This document shows positions 1 to 9,969 of a DNA stretch of 64,000 nt, in pieces. This stretch comes from an uncultured Algibacter sp. (GTDB lineage: Bacteria; Bacteroidota; Bacteroidia; Flavobacteriales; Flavobacteriaceae), in contig NZ_CANKXK010000002.1 in NCBI RefSeq assembly GCF_947487605.1, positions 186,001 through 250,000 on the forward strand, given 5' to 3'. The position numbers and the translations under genes are program-made. Position 1 is the stretch's first letter. Every line of letters starts with the position of its first letter. A model generated the notes under the pieces. It searched no databases and was not told where the DNA came from. It saw nothing but the letters and a program-made list of their open reading frames with translations.

Positions 1-1545
1 TTGAGATCCTTCTAAATCAATTTTCAAAAAGTTTCCAGTGGCATTATTTTCATAAACAAAAGCAGCAGACTCCATATTATTGATGACAATGTCTAAATCG
101 CCATCATTATCTAAATCGCCATAGGCCATTCCGCTCGAAAAACTAGGCATATCGAAACCCCAATCTTTTGTTACTTTCTCAAATTTTAAATCACCGGTGT
201 TCTTAAAGGCATAATTTGCAAGTGGTACAGAAGGTGCTTTTTTAGCAATGGCATAAAAATCTTGAGAACCCTCTGCAAGTTTTGCATTCACGCCTGTTAA
301 AAAATCATTATTCCTAACATCCTTCTTAACACCATTTGAAATTATAATATCTCTATTTCCATCATTATTCAAGTCTACCAGAAGTCCCGCCCAACTCCAA
401 TCTGTTTTTGCAATACCAGCAATATTAGAAATGTCTGAAAAACTTTTGCCACCTATATTAATTTGTAAGGTGTTTGTCATGTATTGGTGGTGATCACCAA
501 TAGAAACCATTTCATTAAATTTTTCTGAGCTCATAGAACCCATATTAGTTTTAGATCTGTAATGGTCTGCAGCAGCCATATCTAAAGTAATGAAGTCTGT
601 AAAGCCATCGTTATTAATATCTCCAGTATCTGTTCCCATACTAAACTGCGAAATGTGTTTTACTTTTTCGTGAATCACATTTCTAAATGTTCCGTCCCCA
701 TTATTGTAATACAAGAAATCTGGATCATCGTAATCGTTGGCTATGTAAAGGTCTTCCCATCCGTCATTATTAAAATCGTCTGCACTAACACTTAAGCCAT
801 AAGACAACTCTCTAGAAATACCTGATACCGCGGAAACATCAACATACCTACCCCTTTCATTTTTGTACAGCTTATCGGAATAATACTTTTCACGCTCCTT
901 AGGAATGTTTATATACCGACTAAAAAGTCTTGCATCTGGAAGCTGATTTACTTGGTACATGTCTAAATCGCCATCATTATCCATATCGAAAAATACAGCC
1001 TGTGAAGAGAACCCAGCATCGGCTAGCCCATAAGCCATAGCAGATTCCGTAAAAGTAAGATCTTGATTATTGATATATAATTGATTTTTTCGCTCTTCAG
1101 GTACCATAGACTCACCGTTTCTTGAAACATATATATCTAAATAACCATCTGAATTTACATCTGCCATGGTAACGCCCCAAGACCAACCTGAGTTTCTTGC
1201 TGCTCTTGATTTTTTTGTGATGTCTTCAAACTGAAAATTTCCTTTATTTAAGTATAATCTATCTGACACCTGATTTCCGCAGAAAAAAATATCTGATAAG
1301 CCATCATTATTGATGTCACCAATGGCTACGCCCGCGCCACTATATATTTGATTATAATAGAGATGATTTACTTTTTCAGACTCCACAATGGCATTATTGA
1401 AGTCGATTCCAGTATGCTTTGAATCGTGTAAAGTGAATCCTTCGACAAGAGTTTCTGGGTATAAATCGCGTATTGGCCCTTCACAAGAACTTAAAAAAAG
1501 AACTAATAATACACCTATTTTGTATTGAATGCTATTCATCTTCAT
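1..1545 (-). CDS. VCBS/FG-GAP repeat (CRTAC1-like) lipoprotein, 3' end truncated by window edge
   Basis: Own reverse translation from ATG at 1545: MKMNSIQYKIGVLLVLFLSSCEG (lipobox), then repeated GDINNDGxxDI / DLDNDGDLDI motifs; open to window start. Confidence 0.8.
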   Translation of the reverse strand, partial: MKMNSIQYKIGVLLVLFLSSCEGPIRDLYPETLVEGFTLHDSKHTGIDFNNAIVESEKVNHLYYNQIYSGAGVAIGDINNDGLSDIFFCGNQVSDRLYLNKGNFQFEDITKKSRAARNSGWSWGVTMADVNSDGYLDIYVSRNGESMVPEERKNQLYINNQDLTFTESAMAYGLADAGFSSQAVFFDMDNDGDLDMYQVNQLPDARLFSRYINIPKEREKYYSDKLYKNERGRYVDVSAVSGISRELSYGLSVSADDFNNDGWEDLYIANDYDDPDFLYYNNGDGTFRNVIHEKVKHISQFSMGTDTGDINNDGFTDFITLDMAAADHYRSKTNMGSMSSEKFNEMVSIGDHHQYMTNTLQINIGGKSFSDISNIAGIAKTDWSWAGLLVDLNNDGNRDIIISNGVKKDVRNNDFLTGVNAKLAEGSQDFYAIAKKAPSVPLANYAFKNTGDLKFEKVTKDWGFDMPSFSSGMAYGDLDNDGDLDIVINNMESAAFVYENNATGNFLKIDLEGSQ

Positions 1546-1630
1546 TTTTAAGGTTTAATTGAAAATTAGGCTATTTATAATATTAAAATAATCCGAATAA
1601 AACCATAAAGGTTATGAGGCAAAAGTACTC

Positions 1631-2560
1631 TTAAAGAAATAATTTGCTGCCTTTTAATTTAAGTCGATTTGTATAAAACTTAGGGTTTTCATCTTTATCC
1701 CAAATACCCCAATATGCCCCTACATCTCCCTCGGTTCCAACTTTCCATGACTCATCAAAAGATGAAAAGTAAAAAACGTCTATCTCTTCTTCTTTGGACC
1801 ATAACTGCGTATTGATAAAATACTTTATGGCGTTTTCTTTTGAAGGAAATGCGCCATTTAAACCTTCTCCTTCACTAGGCCACCCTGTTTCGGTGATAAT
1901 AACCTTTTTACCTTTTCCTGCCTTAACCGCTTGGTGGTACATATCCTTCATGTAGATTAGGGAATATTCGATACTGCAACCTTCCCAATATGGATAACAG
2001 TTTGCTAAAATAACATCGCATGCCTCAGTAATTTTAGGCCTGTGGGCAAACTCGTAATAAGCATCTACGTAACCTACGGGCACATTTGTAATGTCTTTTT
2101 TAACATCGTAGATGAAATCTAATAACTCATCTTCTGTTAAATCACCTCTGTACATCACTTCATTTCCAACAGCTGCAACATCTACAAGTCCTTCATTTGC
2201 TAATCTCTTTAATCCTTCTATTTCCTTTGCATTAATCTTCGCATTGTCTCCTAACCATGCACCCACCATGGTTTTCATACCCATTTCCTTGGCGATCTTG
2301 GGTATTAGTTCATTGCCATCTGTACATGAAAAAGACCGCACCCATTCCGTATAGGGCTTAATAAGTTTCAAACGTCTTCTTATCTGTTTTTCGGTAAGCT
2401 GATCTCCAGGTTCTTGTCCTTCTTCATAAGGACTAAAGCCTATGCCATGCATACCTCTTTTTAAAATTCTTTTGAATACGTTCTCTAATCCTTTTGGTGT
2501 CTTGTTATCTAAATCATATCCAGATAATGACAGCATTTTATGTGATCTGTAAGACGACAT
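1631..2560 (-). CDS. GH17-like beta-1,3-glucanase/glucosyltransferase, no signal peptide (predicted cytoplasmic)
   Basis: VAAVGNEV (acid/base) and IITETGWPS (nucleophile) motifs typical of GH17; N-terminus lacks signal peptide. Confidence 0.75.
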   Translation of the reverse strand: MSSYRSHKMLSLSGYDLDNKTPKGLENVFKRILKRGMHGIGFSPYEEGQEPGDQLTEKQIRRRLKLIKPYTEWVRSFSCTDGNELIPKIAKEMGMKTMVGAWLGDNAKINAKEIEGLKRLANEGLVDVAAVGNEVMYRGDLTEDELLDFIYDVKKDITNVPVGYVDAYYEFAHRPKITEACDVILANCYPYWEGCSIEYSLIYMKDMYHQAVKAGKGKKVIITETGWPSEGEGLNGAFPSKENAIKYFINTQLWSKEEEIDVFYFSSFDESWKVGTEGDVGAYWGIWDKDENPKFYTNRLKLKGSKLFL

Positions 2561-2580
2561 TTTATTCTGTAATTATTATA

Positions 2581-4008
2581 TTATATTTCGTTTTTTCTTT
2601 TATCTAGTTCTGCTCTAATCTCATTGGCGCGTTCTTCGGTAACATCATAATTACGCATAATATACATGGCAACAAGCGTGCCTGCCATAGGAAAAAAACA
2701 AAAGAAAGCATGAAGCCCATTCACAGCCAATTGTTGGTCTGTGGTAACAAGATCTGGATTGAACCCAACAATTGCAATAATAACACCGCTTAGACCTCCT
2801 GCAATGGCGAATCCTACTTTAACCATCCACCAATATATGGCGCCAAATATACCTTCTCTACGCAAACCCGTATTTAATTCGTCAATATCTATTACATCGG
2901 CAGTCATTGACATCATTATAGTAAATAAACTTCCAATTCCAAAGGAAAAAAAGGGTAGTGCTACAATGTATAACCATGGTTTGCCTGGAACAAATAAAAA
3001 CCAAAGCATGATATATCCTATAACCGATATTCCTTGAGACACCAAGAAAGCTTTTTTCTTTCCCATAACCTTAGACATCCTCGTTACTACTGGTATAACT
3101 ATAAATGTAGTGCCTAATGCGCCTAAACATCCAAATAACGACACCCAGATACCACTAGCACCCGTGTCTCCATTAAACAGTTTATATACAATGACAAAAA
3201 AAGTAAGTGATGCAACAGTATTGAATGCGTTAAATACTAAAAATGTCGCTGCACACAATTTCCTGAATGCTTTAATCTTAAATGCTTCAATAAAACTAAT
3301 ATATATGTTTTTTAAACTACTTCCTATATTCGATAAATTTAATGGCTTATAATTTTCATTTAAGGTAGATTTGCTCTTTATGAATATTGCAGGCACCATG
3401 GCACAAATGGTACAAGGTATAGCAACCCATACTGCCAATTGTCTGACAGCTACTTCTGCCGATGGGAACCATTCTGGATCATACATAATAATCCAAAATA
3501 AAGGCGCTATTACCCAAGCCCATTGTCCAATCCATTGTGCCACCGCCATAATACTTGTGCGCTCATGAAAATCGTCACTCATTTCATAACCCATAGCTAC
3601 ATATGGAACACTAAAGAGTGTAAGTCCTAAATAAAAAACTACAGACCAAATAAAGAAATACCAAAAATTAAATTGTAATGTGTTCTCTTTAAAAAGTTGC
3701 CACATAAATATGTAAGCAATGCCCATCATTATTCCGCCAATTAAAACATATTGTCTTCTACGACCCCATTTTGATTTTGTGTTATCAGAAATATAACCCA
3801 TTATTGGGTCTGTAATGGCATCAAAAATTCTTGGGAAAAAATAAATAAGAGACCACATCCAACCTGTAAAGCCTAAATCTTGCACTAAAACAACCATAAA
3901 TATCCCTAAAATTGCAGGAAACATTTGGTTGGCTAACATGCCTACTCCAAATGCTACTTTTTGCCCTAAGGGAACTTTATCTTTTGATGTTATATTTATT
4001 AGTGACAT
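2581..4008 (-). CDS. MFS/GPH-family sugar:cation symporter
   Basis: ~12 hydrophobic segments; FFPRIFDAITDPIMGYISDNTKSKWGRRR GPH-type signature. Confidence 0.85.
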   Translation of the reverse strand: MSLINITSKDKVPLGQKVAFGVGMLANQMFPAILGIFMVVLVQDLGFTGWMWSLIYFFPRIFDAITDPIMGYISDNTKSKWGRRRQYVLIGGIMMGIAYIFMWQLFKENTLQFNFWYFFIWSVVFYLGLTLFSVPYVAMGYEMSDDFHERTSIMAVAQWIGQWAWVIAPLFWIIMYDPEWFPSAEVAVRQLAVWVAIPCTICAMVPAIFIKSKSTLNENYKPLNLSNIGSSLKNIYISFIEAFKIKAFRKLCAATFLVFNAFNTVASLTFFVIVYKLFNGDTGASGIWVSLFGCLGALGTTFIVIPVVTRMSKVMGKKKAFLVSQGISVIGYIMLWFLFVPGKPWLYIVALPFFSFGIGSLFTIMMSMTADVIDIDELNTGLRREGIFGAIYWWMVKVGFAIAGGLSGVIIAIVGFNPDLVTTDQQLAVNGLHAFFCFFPMAGTLVAMYIMRNYDVTEERANEIRAELDKRKNEI

Positions 4009-4032
4009 GAATTAGTATTAGTTAGTCTATAC

Positions 4033-4944
4033 TTAAAATTTCAGATTCTCATGTTTATCCCACAACCCCCAATAAGCACCAACATCTCCTTCATCCCCAG
4101 TTTTCCATGACTCATCAAATGATGAGAAATAAAATAAAGGAATCTTATTTTCTTTAGTCCATCTTACTGTGTCTATAAAGTATTTCATAGCTGCAGTATC
4201 GCTAGCAATAGCCCCATCAAGACCTCCGCCTTGACTTGGCCACCCCGTCTCTGTAATAATTATAGGCTTTCCTTTTGCTGCATCTACAACAGAGCCAAAC
4301 ATGGCTTGCATATGCCCTAATGCATACTCTATTGGACATCCTTCCCAATAGGGGTATAAGTTAGCCAAAACAACGTCTGTGCTTTCAACTAAAATAGGGT
4401 GTCTAGAAAATTCGTAATAGGCATCTACATAACCCACTGGAATATCTAATCCTGCTAAAGCTTCTTTAACACGATTGATATACCCTACTAACTCATCCAA
4501 AGTCAAATCGTTTCGATATAACACTTCATTACCTACAGCTGCAACATCTACATTGCCCGCCTTAGCCAGTGTAATTAAACCTTGTATTTCTCTTTCATTA
4601 TCTTCTTTATCATCACTTAACCATGCGCCAACTAATGTTTTAAGGCCATGCTTTTTTGCCATTATTGGTACATATTCATTTCCTTCAATACAAGAAAACG
4701 AACGGATAGCACCTACATAAGGTTTTAATATTTTTACACGTTGCTCTACCTGCTCCATACTTATGTCATCTCCTGGCGATTGCCCGTCCTTATACATGCT
4801 AAAACAGATACCATGAAACCCTTCTTGTATGGTTTTATGCCATAAAACTTTTAACTCCTCTAATGAATAATCTGAAAGATTAATACCTTGGGTAGCTATT
4901 TGGCTGTATTTTGATTTATAATAAGACTCTTCTCTATAAGACAT
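4033..4944 (-). CDS. GH17-like protein, no signal peptide; paralogue of 1631..2560
   Basis: VAAVGNEV, IITETGWPSQGGG, FYFSSFDESWKTG; strongly similar to 1631..2560. Confidence 0.75.
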   Translation of the reverse strand: MSYREESYYKSKYSQIATQGINLSDYSLEELKVLWHKTIQEGFHGICFSMYKDGQSPGDDISMEQVEQRVKILKPYVGAIRSFSCIEGNEYVPIMAKKHGLKTLVGAWLSDDKEDNEREIQGLITLAKAGNVDVAAVGNEVLYRNDLTLDELVGYINRVKEALAGLDIPVGYVDAYYEFSRHPILVESTDVVLANLYPYWEGCPIEYALGHMQAMFGSVVDAAKGKPIIITETGWPSQGGGLDGAIASDTAAMKYFIDTVRWTKENKIPLFYFSSFDESWKTGDEGDVGAYWGLWDKHENLKF

Positions 4945-5014
4945 GCTTTTCTTGTTTATTTATTCAATTTAAAAACCAACTATTTAACTACTTTTTGTAA
5001 AAAACTATGAGCAT

Positions 5015-5629
5015 CTAAAAGACGCCTCTACAATTTTTTCTTGTATATATTTTTATTTTATCTACTTCCTTAGCTCCAGATGGTATTTCTTCAAGTTTTA
5101 ATCCTGGATAGTCTTCAGTTTCTTTCCATTTTGCTATCGTAGAACTAAAAAATGATGAAGCCGTAGAATCTGCTTCGTAAATAATCAAATCATAGGCCTC
5201 GCCTTTATCTCCACCAAAACGTGTAACAACTTGCCATTGACCATCTCTTTTATAGGAGGTATTTGTATGATCTGATTGCGGGTAATAACGATCGTCTGTT
5301 GGGCGAATTAACACCCAAATATCATTTTTATTGGACTCTGGATAAACCCCCATTGTTAATATTCTACAATCAACAGAATCTTTATCTATTGGAGACACCA
5401 CTTTCACAGCATTTACTGGTTCGCTAATTATTAACTTATTTCCTGTTGAAACTTGTTCAATTTGGCTATTATAATTGACTAAATCTGACGAATAACTACC
5501 AAAAATCATCATTAAAATACCAAGGATTCCTAAAGGGATTCCTAATTTGGAACTGCCTTTTTTACTTGCGAGTAGCGCAAATAAGACAAATAAAACGCCT
5601 ATTATTAGTATTACTATTTTAGTTGACAT
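5015..5629 (-). CDS. Hypothetical protein with two N-terminal TM segments
   Basis: ORF 204 aa, two hydrophobic segments then soluble domain; no family recognised. Confidence 0.6.
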   Translation of the reverse strand: MSTKIVILIIGVLFVLFALLASKKGSSKLGIPLGILGILMMIFGSYSSDLVNYNSQIEQVSTGNKLIISEPVNAVKVVSPIDKDSVDCRILTMGVYPESNKNDIWVLIRPTDDRYYPQSDHTNTSYKRDGQWQVVTRFGGDKGEAYDLIIYEADSTASSFFSSTIAKWKETEDYPGLKLEEIPSGAKEVDKIKIYTRKNCRGVF

Positions 5630-5676
5630 ATTATTATTTTTTTAGTTATATAAATTCACTTAACAATTCAAGATTG

Positions 5677-7107
5677 TTATAACACGCCTCTTCTTTCTTC
5701 TAGCTGCGCTTTAATATCTTTTGCTCTTTCTTCAGATAAGCCATACTTCCACATAATCCAAATAGCTAAACCTGCAGTTACAACAGGAATAACGATATCT
5801 GCAATTCTTAACTTTGTTAAAGTATCCACTGTCTGTGTAGCTGCATTGCCGTCAAAGCCTATTAGTTTTAATACTAAACCTCCTAATACGAGAGCTAATC
5901 CTTGTCCAAGTTTTACAACCCACCAGTATAAGGCACCAAAAGTCCCTTCTTTCCTTGGCATTCCATTAACCAGTTCGTCTAAGTCACAAACATCGGCAGT
6001 CATACTCATCATTAGTGTAAATAAACTTCCTAAACCAAATGACATTAGTGGTATTGGAACAAAAGAAAGCCAAATATTGTCGGGAGTAAAAGCCCACCAC
6101 TTCATGGCGTATCCAACTATAGAAAGCGCTGTTGAAATAAGGAAGGCATTCTTTTTTCCCCATTTGGTTGCCATTTTTGAAACAATTGGAATTACTAAAA
6201 ATGCTGAGACTAGAGCTCCTATAGAGCTAAACCATGCTGGCCACGTTGAGGTAGCTTCATAACTTCCATTAAAAATATAAAAAACAAAAATGAAAAAACT
6301 GAAGGAAGCTACAATTTGATAACCGTTAAATATTAAAAAAGTAGCACCACACAATTTCATAAAAGGTTTGTTTTTTACAGCTTCTTTTATACTGACTATC
6401 AAATCTTTTAAATTACTAAATACAGTCTTAAAACTTAATTTCTTTCTATTTCCCATATTAGCAGAGTCCATACCTCTACAAAAAATAGCAGGTAAAAGCC
6501 CTAGAAGCAAACAAGCAACTCCAACATACAAGGCCATTGTTCTTACACCTTCAGCTTGATTGCTAAAAAAATTTGGGTCAGCAATAATTACCCAAAACCA
6601 AGGCACTATTACCCATGCTAATAGTCCAACCGTTTGAGAAAACGCCATTAAACGAGTACGTTCGTTATAATCTGAAGTCATTTCGTAACCTAAACCAACC
6701 AAAGGCGTAGCGAACATGGTATTTCCAATAAGAAAAACCATGGACATAATTAGAAAGTACCAAAAATTGTAGTCTGCTGAATTATTTTCATCAAGTTGCC
6801 AAAGTAGAACAAATGTGATAGCACTTAAAACACCTCCTACCAGAATGTATGGTCTTCTTCTTCCCCATTTAGAGCTAGTATTATCGGAAATAAATCCCAT
6901 AATTGGGTCGGTTACTGCATCAAAAAATCGAGGCAGTCCTCCTAAAAGCCCCGCTAGAAATGGATCCATTCCAAAAGCTGTTAGTAAAAAAAACATAAAG
7001 AAACCCAAGGCTCCTGGATATAAATTCAAAACCAAATGGCCAGCTCCAAAAGCTGCTTTTTGACCAAGTGGTACCCTATTTGTTGCGGCTGTTTTTACGT
7101 TTGACAT
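5677..7107 (-). CDS. MFS/GPH-family sugar:cation symporter, paralogue of 2581..4008
   Basis: GLPRFFDAVTDPIMGFISDNTSSKWGRRRPYI signature; 12 TM-like. Confidence 0.85.
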   Translation of the reverse strand: MSNVKTAATNRVPLGQKAAFGAGHLVLNLYPGALGFFMFFLLTAFGMDPFLAGLLGGLPRFFDAVTDPIMGFISDNTSSKWGRRRPYILVGGVLSAITFVLLWQLDENNSADYNFWYFLIMSMVFLIGNTMFATPLVGLGYEMTSDYNERTRLMAFSQTVGLLAWVIVPWFWVIIADPNFFSNQAEGVRTMALYVGVACLLLGLLPAIFCRGMDSANMGNRKKLSFKTVFSNLKDLIVSIKEAVKNKPFMKLCGATFLIFNGYQIVASFSFFIFVFYIFNGSYEATSTWPAWFSSIGALVSAFLVIPIVSKMATKWGKKNAFLISTALSIVGYAMKWWAFTPDNIWLSFVPIPLMSFGLGSLFTLMMSMTADVCDLDELVNGMPRKEGTFGALYWWVVKLGQGLALVLGGLVLKLIGFDGNAATQTVDTLTKLRIADIVIPVVTAGLAIWIMWKYGLSEERAKDIKAQLEERRGVL

Positions 7108-7137
7108 AATTTTATTTTTTTAGTTAGTTAGGTTAGT

Positions 7138-8649
7138 TTATGATTTAGGAATGACAATAGTTTGAATAGCTTTCGCATCTATTGAAATGTCTATTGCTTT
7201 TTCGTTTAATGATAGGCTAATACTTATTGGAGTTTTATATTGATTAAATAACACCACTGCAATAGTCCCATCTGGGTTTTGAGCTGCTGTAGCCATAAGC
7301 GAATTATCAGAACTCTCTAACCCAATGACTTTAGCATTTGGTCTTATGTACTTACTAAAATGTGCCATGGTATAATACAAAGGTGTAAAGTAAACTTCAT
7401 CAGTATCTGGGTTAACAATCACAGGCGCAATACACCAGTTTTTAAACCAATTAGGACCTCCTTTTGTATCTAACACCATATTCCAATCTACCCATCCGTC
7501 AACCCAATTATTTAGGCAACCAATGATATCTCTAGCGTATCTATTAACTGGTGCATACTTGGGGTGCCTGTGCTTATCTTCTTCTGGAGCCCATTGAAAG
7601 CCCCAATCAGTCGCTTCTTTTTTCCAATACCATGCATCGTCTTCCCAAACAGGAACTTCGGCATCCACACAAGCTTCAGATTGAATTAAAAGTTTATTTG
7701 GTGCTTTATTATGGGCATATTGTAATTCTTCAGGAAACACTTCAAAAGTACTTGCATACCAATGAATAGCTGTTCCATCAAAATACTTTGATGTTTCTTC
7801 ATTTTTATATTGAGAGTCAACCCATTCTTTTAAATGTTCTCTATTTTGGTCATATCCTAAAATTTTCAAATCGCCTTTACCGTCTGCTTCTAGTTTTGGT
7901 CCCAAATGATTTTGAACAAAATTGGTCATTTCGTTTGGTGAATAATGCATGCTTTCCCAGTTATTGCCATTACCTAAAGGTTCATTTTCAACTGTAAAAC
8001 CCCATATATCAATCCCTTCTGCTTTGTAAGCATCTACATATTTTGAGAAGAATAACGCCCAGGTATCATAATATTCTGGTAGTAGTTTGCCGCCAACCCA
8101 TTTGTTATTATCTTTCATCCAAGGAGCTGCTGTCCAGGGAGAGCCAAAAATTTTAAATCCATCTGTGGAAGCCGCCATAGCTTCTTTTATAAATGGGATT
8201 AAATCCTCTTTATCTTCTTCAATAGAGAAATGCTCCAAATTTTTATCCCCTTCAACAGGTGTATATGAATAATTACTTACTGAAAAGTCGCAGGAATTCA
8301 TGTGTGTTCTTGTTAATGAATAATGTGCACCATCTTCACTAAAATAAGCGTCAATAATCTTCTTGCGATTTTCTTTACTTAGCTTATTCAATAAATATGC
8401 TGAAGACTCTGTAAACGCTCCTCCAAAACCTGTAATAGTTTGAAATGTTTGTTTTGGATTTAATTTGATAGTTACTAAACTATCGGTTTTTACAAACTCA
8501 GAAACTTTTGTTAGTTTATTACCTTTTGCTGAAGTTTCATATACATCAATCTGTAAATTATGGTTTGCTTGTTTATTAGTTTCTTTACAACTCATAATGA
8601 CTAAAAAAAGACAGGCTATATTTATTTTTAAAAACTTCATTTTATACAT
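7138..8649 (-). CDS. GH30 glycosidase lipoprotein (candidate beta-1,6-glucanase)
   Basis: Lipobox (LVIMSCKE); TITGFGGAFTESSAYLL, FTVENEP, QSEACVD motifs of GH30. Confidence 0.8.
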   Translation of the reverse strand: MYKMKFLKINIACLFLVIMSCKETNKQANHNLQIDVYETSAKGNKLTKVSEFVKTDSLVTIKLNPKQTFQTITGFGGAFTESSAYLLNKLSKENRKKIIDAYFSEDGAHYSLTRTHMNSCDFSVSNYSYTPVEGDKNLEHFSIEEDKEDLIPFIKEAMAASTDGFKIFGSPWTAAPWMKDNNKWVGGKLLPEYYDTWALFFSKYVDAYKAEGIDIWGFTVENEPLGNGNNWESMHYSPNEMTNFVQNHLGPKLEADGKGDLKILGYDQNREHLKEWVDSQYKNEETSKYFDGTAIHWYASTFEVFPEELQYAHNKAPNKLLIQSEACVDAEVPVWEDDAWYWKKEATDWGFQWAPEEDKHRHPKYAPVNRYARDIIGCLNNWVDGWVDWNMVLDTKGGPNWFKNWCIAPVIVNPDTDEVYFTPLYYTMAHFSKYIRPNAKVIGLESSDNSLMATAAQNPDGTIAVVLFNQYKTPISISLSLNEKAIDISIDAKAIQTIVIPKS

Positions 8650-8652
8650 TTT

Positions 8653-9951
8653 TTAATGAGATTGATTAATTTCTGCCACAGTTGGAGGCACTAACACCTC
8701 TTTCATTAAAGCTTCTTTATCTCCATTATATGTTTTTGTAATTGGATTGCCATTTCTTGTTAATCCTTTAAAAGTGCCATTATCTACTTCATTCCAAAGC
8801 GCATATTTTGCTTTACCATCTACTGTAAATAATCCAAAATGCTTTTCGGAATTCCCTGGATTATCGCCACCTTTCCATGGTTCGTCAAATCCTTCAAAAT
8901 AAAAACACGACATACCAGCTTCATTGGTCCAATCTCTCATGTGTTTGTAATACAATGCTTCTTTATACTCATCGCATGCTTTGGAACCCTTTGCTCCATA
9001 TTGCCCAGAAGAAAAGCTTGCCCATCCTGTTTCGCCTATATGAATTGGTTTATTAACACCTAGGCTCTCCATGTATTTCTTTACATTTCCTGCTTGCATT
9101 ATGGCATAATCTTTTGCGCTTAACATGGCTATTTCAATTTTTTCCATATCGGTTTTACCTTCCAAACCTTCTTGATTTAACCAAAATTCTGGTTGATAGT
9201 GTGTATCATGCATAGGGTAGGTGTGTACCGAAAGAAAATCTACTGCTTTGATTAATTTATTTAAATCTTCAACGTGGTATTCTTCGCCACCGCCACCCCA
9301 AGAGGCAAAATTATCAGAGCTTGTTACCCATAAATCTTTAGGTAGCTTTCCTTCTTTCTTTAAATCTTGAAGGTGATTAACCCATTTTAAGATTACCCAA
9401 GGTTCCACATAATAAGTTGCAGCCCATTTAACCATAGCCTCGTTACCAACCGCAATAACTTTTACGATATCTGGGTATTGATTTGTTAATGCCACTACTT
9501 TTTCAATTTGTGGTTTGTTGTCTTCGCTTTCTTCGTTATGAATAGGCTCTTGATCTGTCCAAGCGTTTTTACAGTCTATCCAAGCTCCAAGCATGACATA
9601 CATTTCAAAATTTGAGTCTTGTTGTTTTAACTCATGAATCACTTTCAAAAGATTTTCAGCCTGAGGTAAATGCACTTTATACGTACGAAGCATCCTAACA
9701 CCTAAAGCATGTAAAAGTTTTACATCTTCTTGTAACTCTTCTAATGTAGGTTCTATACTATGATCTGCATGTCGGTAAGCCCCAAAAGACATGGCTAAAT
9801 AATCTGGGTTTCCTAAAATATCTTTGGCAGAAACTTCTTTATTTGAAAGGTCTTCTTTCACGTCGTTCTTTTTAACTTTACCACAAGACCATGCTATACA
9901 GATTAAAACAATCAGCAAGCAATTTCTTATGATTGATCTATAATTTTTCAT
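8653..9951 (-). CDS. GH17-like glycosidase lipoprotein
   Basis: Lipobox (IAWSCGK); IAVGNEAMV and HIGETGWAS motifs. Confidence 0.65.
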   Translation of the reverse strand: MKNYRSIIRNCLLIVLICIAWSCGKVKKNDVKEDLSNKEVSAKDILGNPDYLAMSFGAYRHADHSIEPTLEELQEDVKLLHALGVRMLRTYKVHLPQAENLLKVIHELKQQDSNFEMYVMLGAWIDCKNAWTDQEPIHNEESEDNKPQIEKVVALTNQYPDIVKVIAVGNEAMVKWAATYYVEPWVILKWVNHLQDLKKEGKLPKDLWVTSSDNFASWGGGGEEYHVEDLNKLIKAVDFLSVHTYPMHDTHYQPEFWLNQEGLEGKTDMEKIEIAMLSAKDYAIMQAGNVKKYMESLGVNKPIHIGETGWASFSSGQYGAKGSKACDEYKEALYYKHMRDWTNEAGMSCFYFEGFDEPWKGGDNPGNSEKHFGLFTVDGKAKYALWNEVDNGTFKGLTRNGNPITKTYNGDKEALMKEVLVPPTVAEINQSH

Positions 9952-9969
9952 AATTAATAATTTAACTAA

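Noticed and set aside
2112-2354. Many plus-strand ORFs of 60-160 aa inside minus-strand genes (e.g. 2112-2354, 5846-6262, 26302-26784)
   Set aside because: They mirror well-supported coding genes, lack recognisable domains and have low-complexity composition expected of antisense frames
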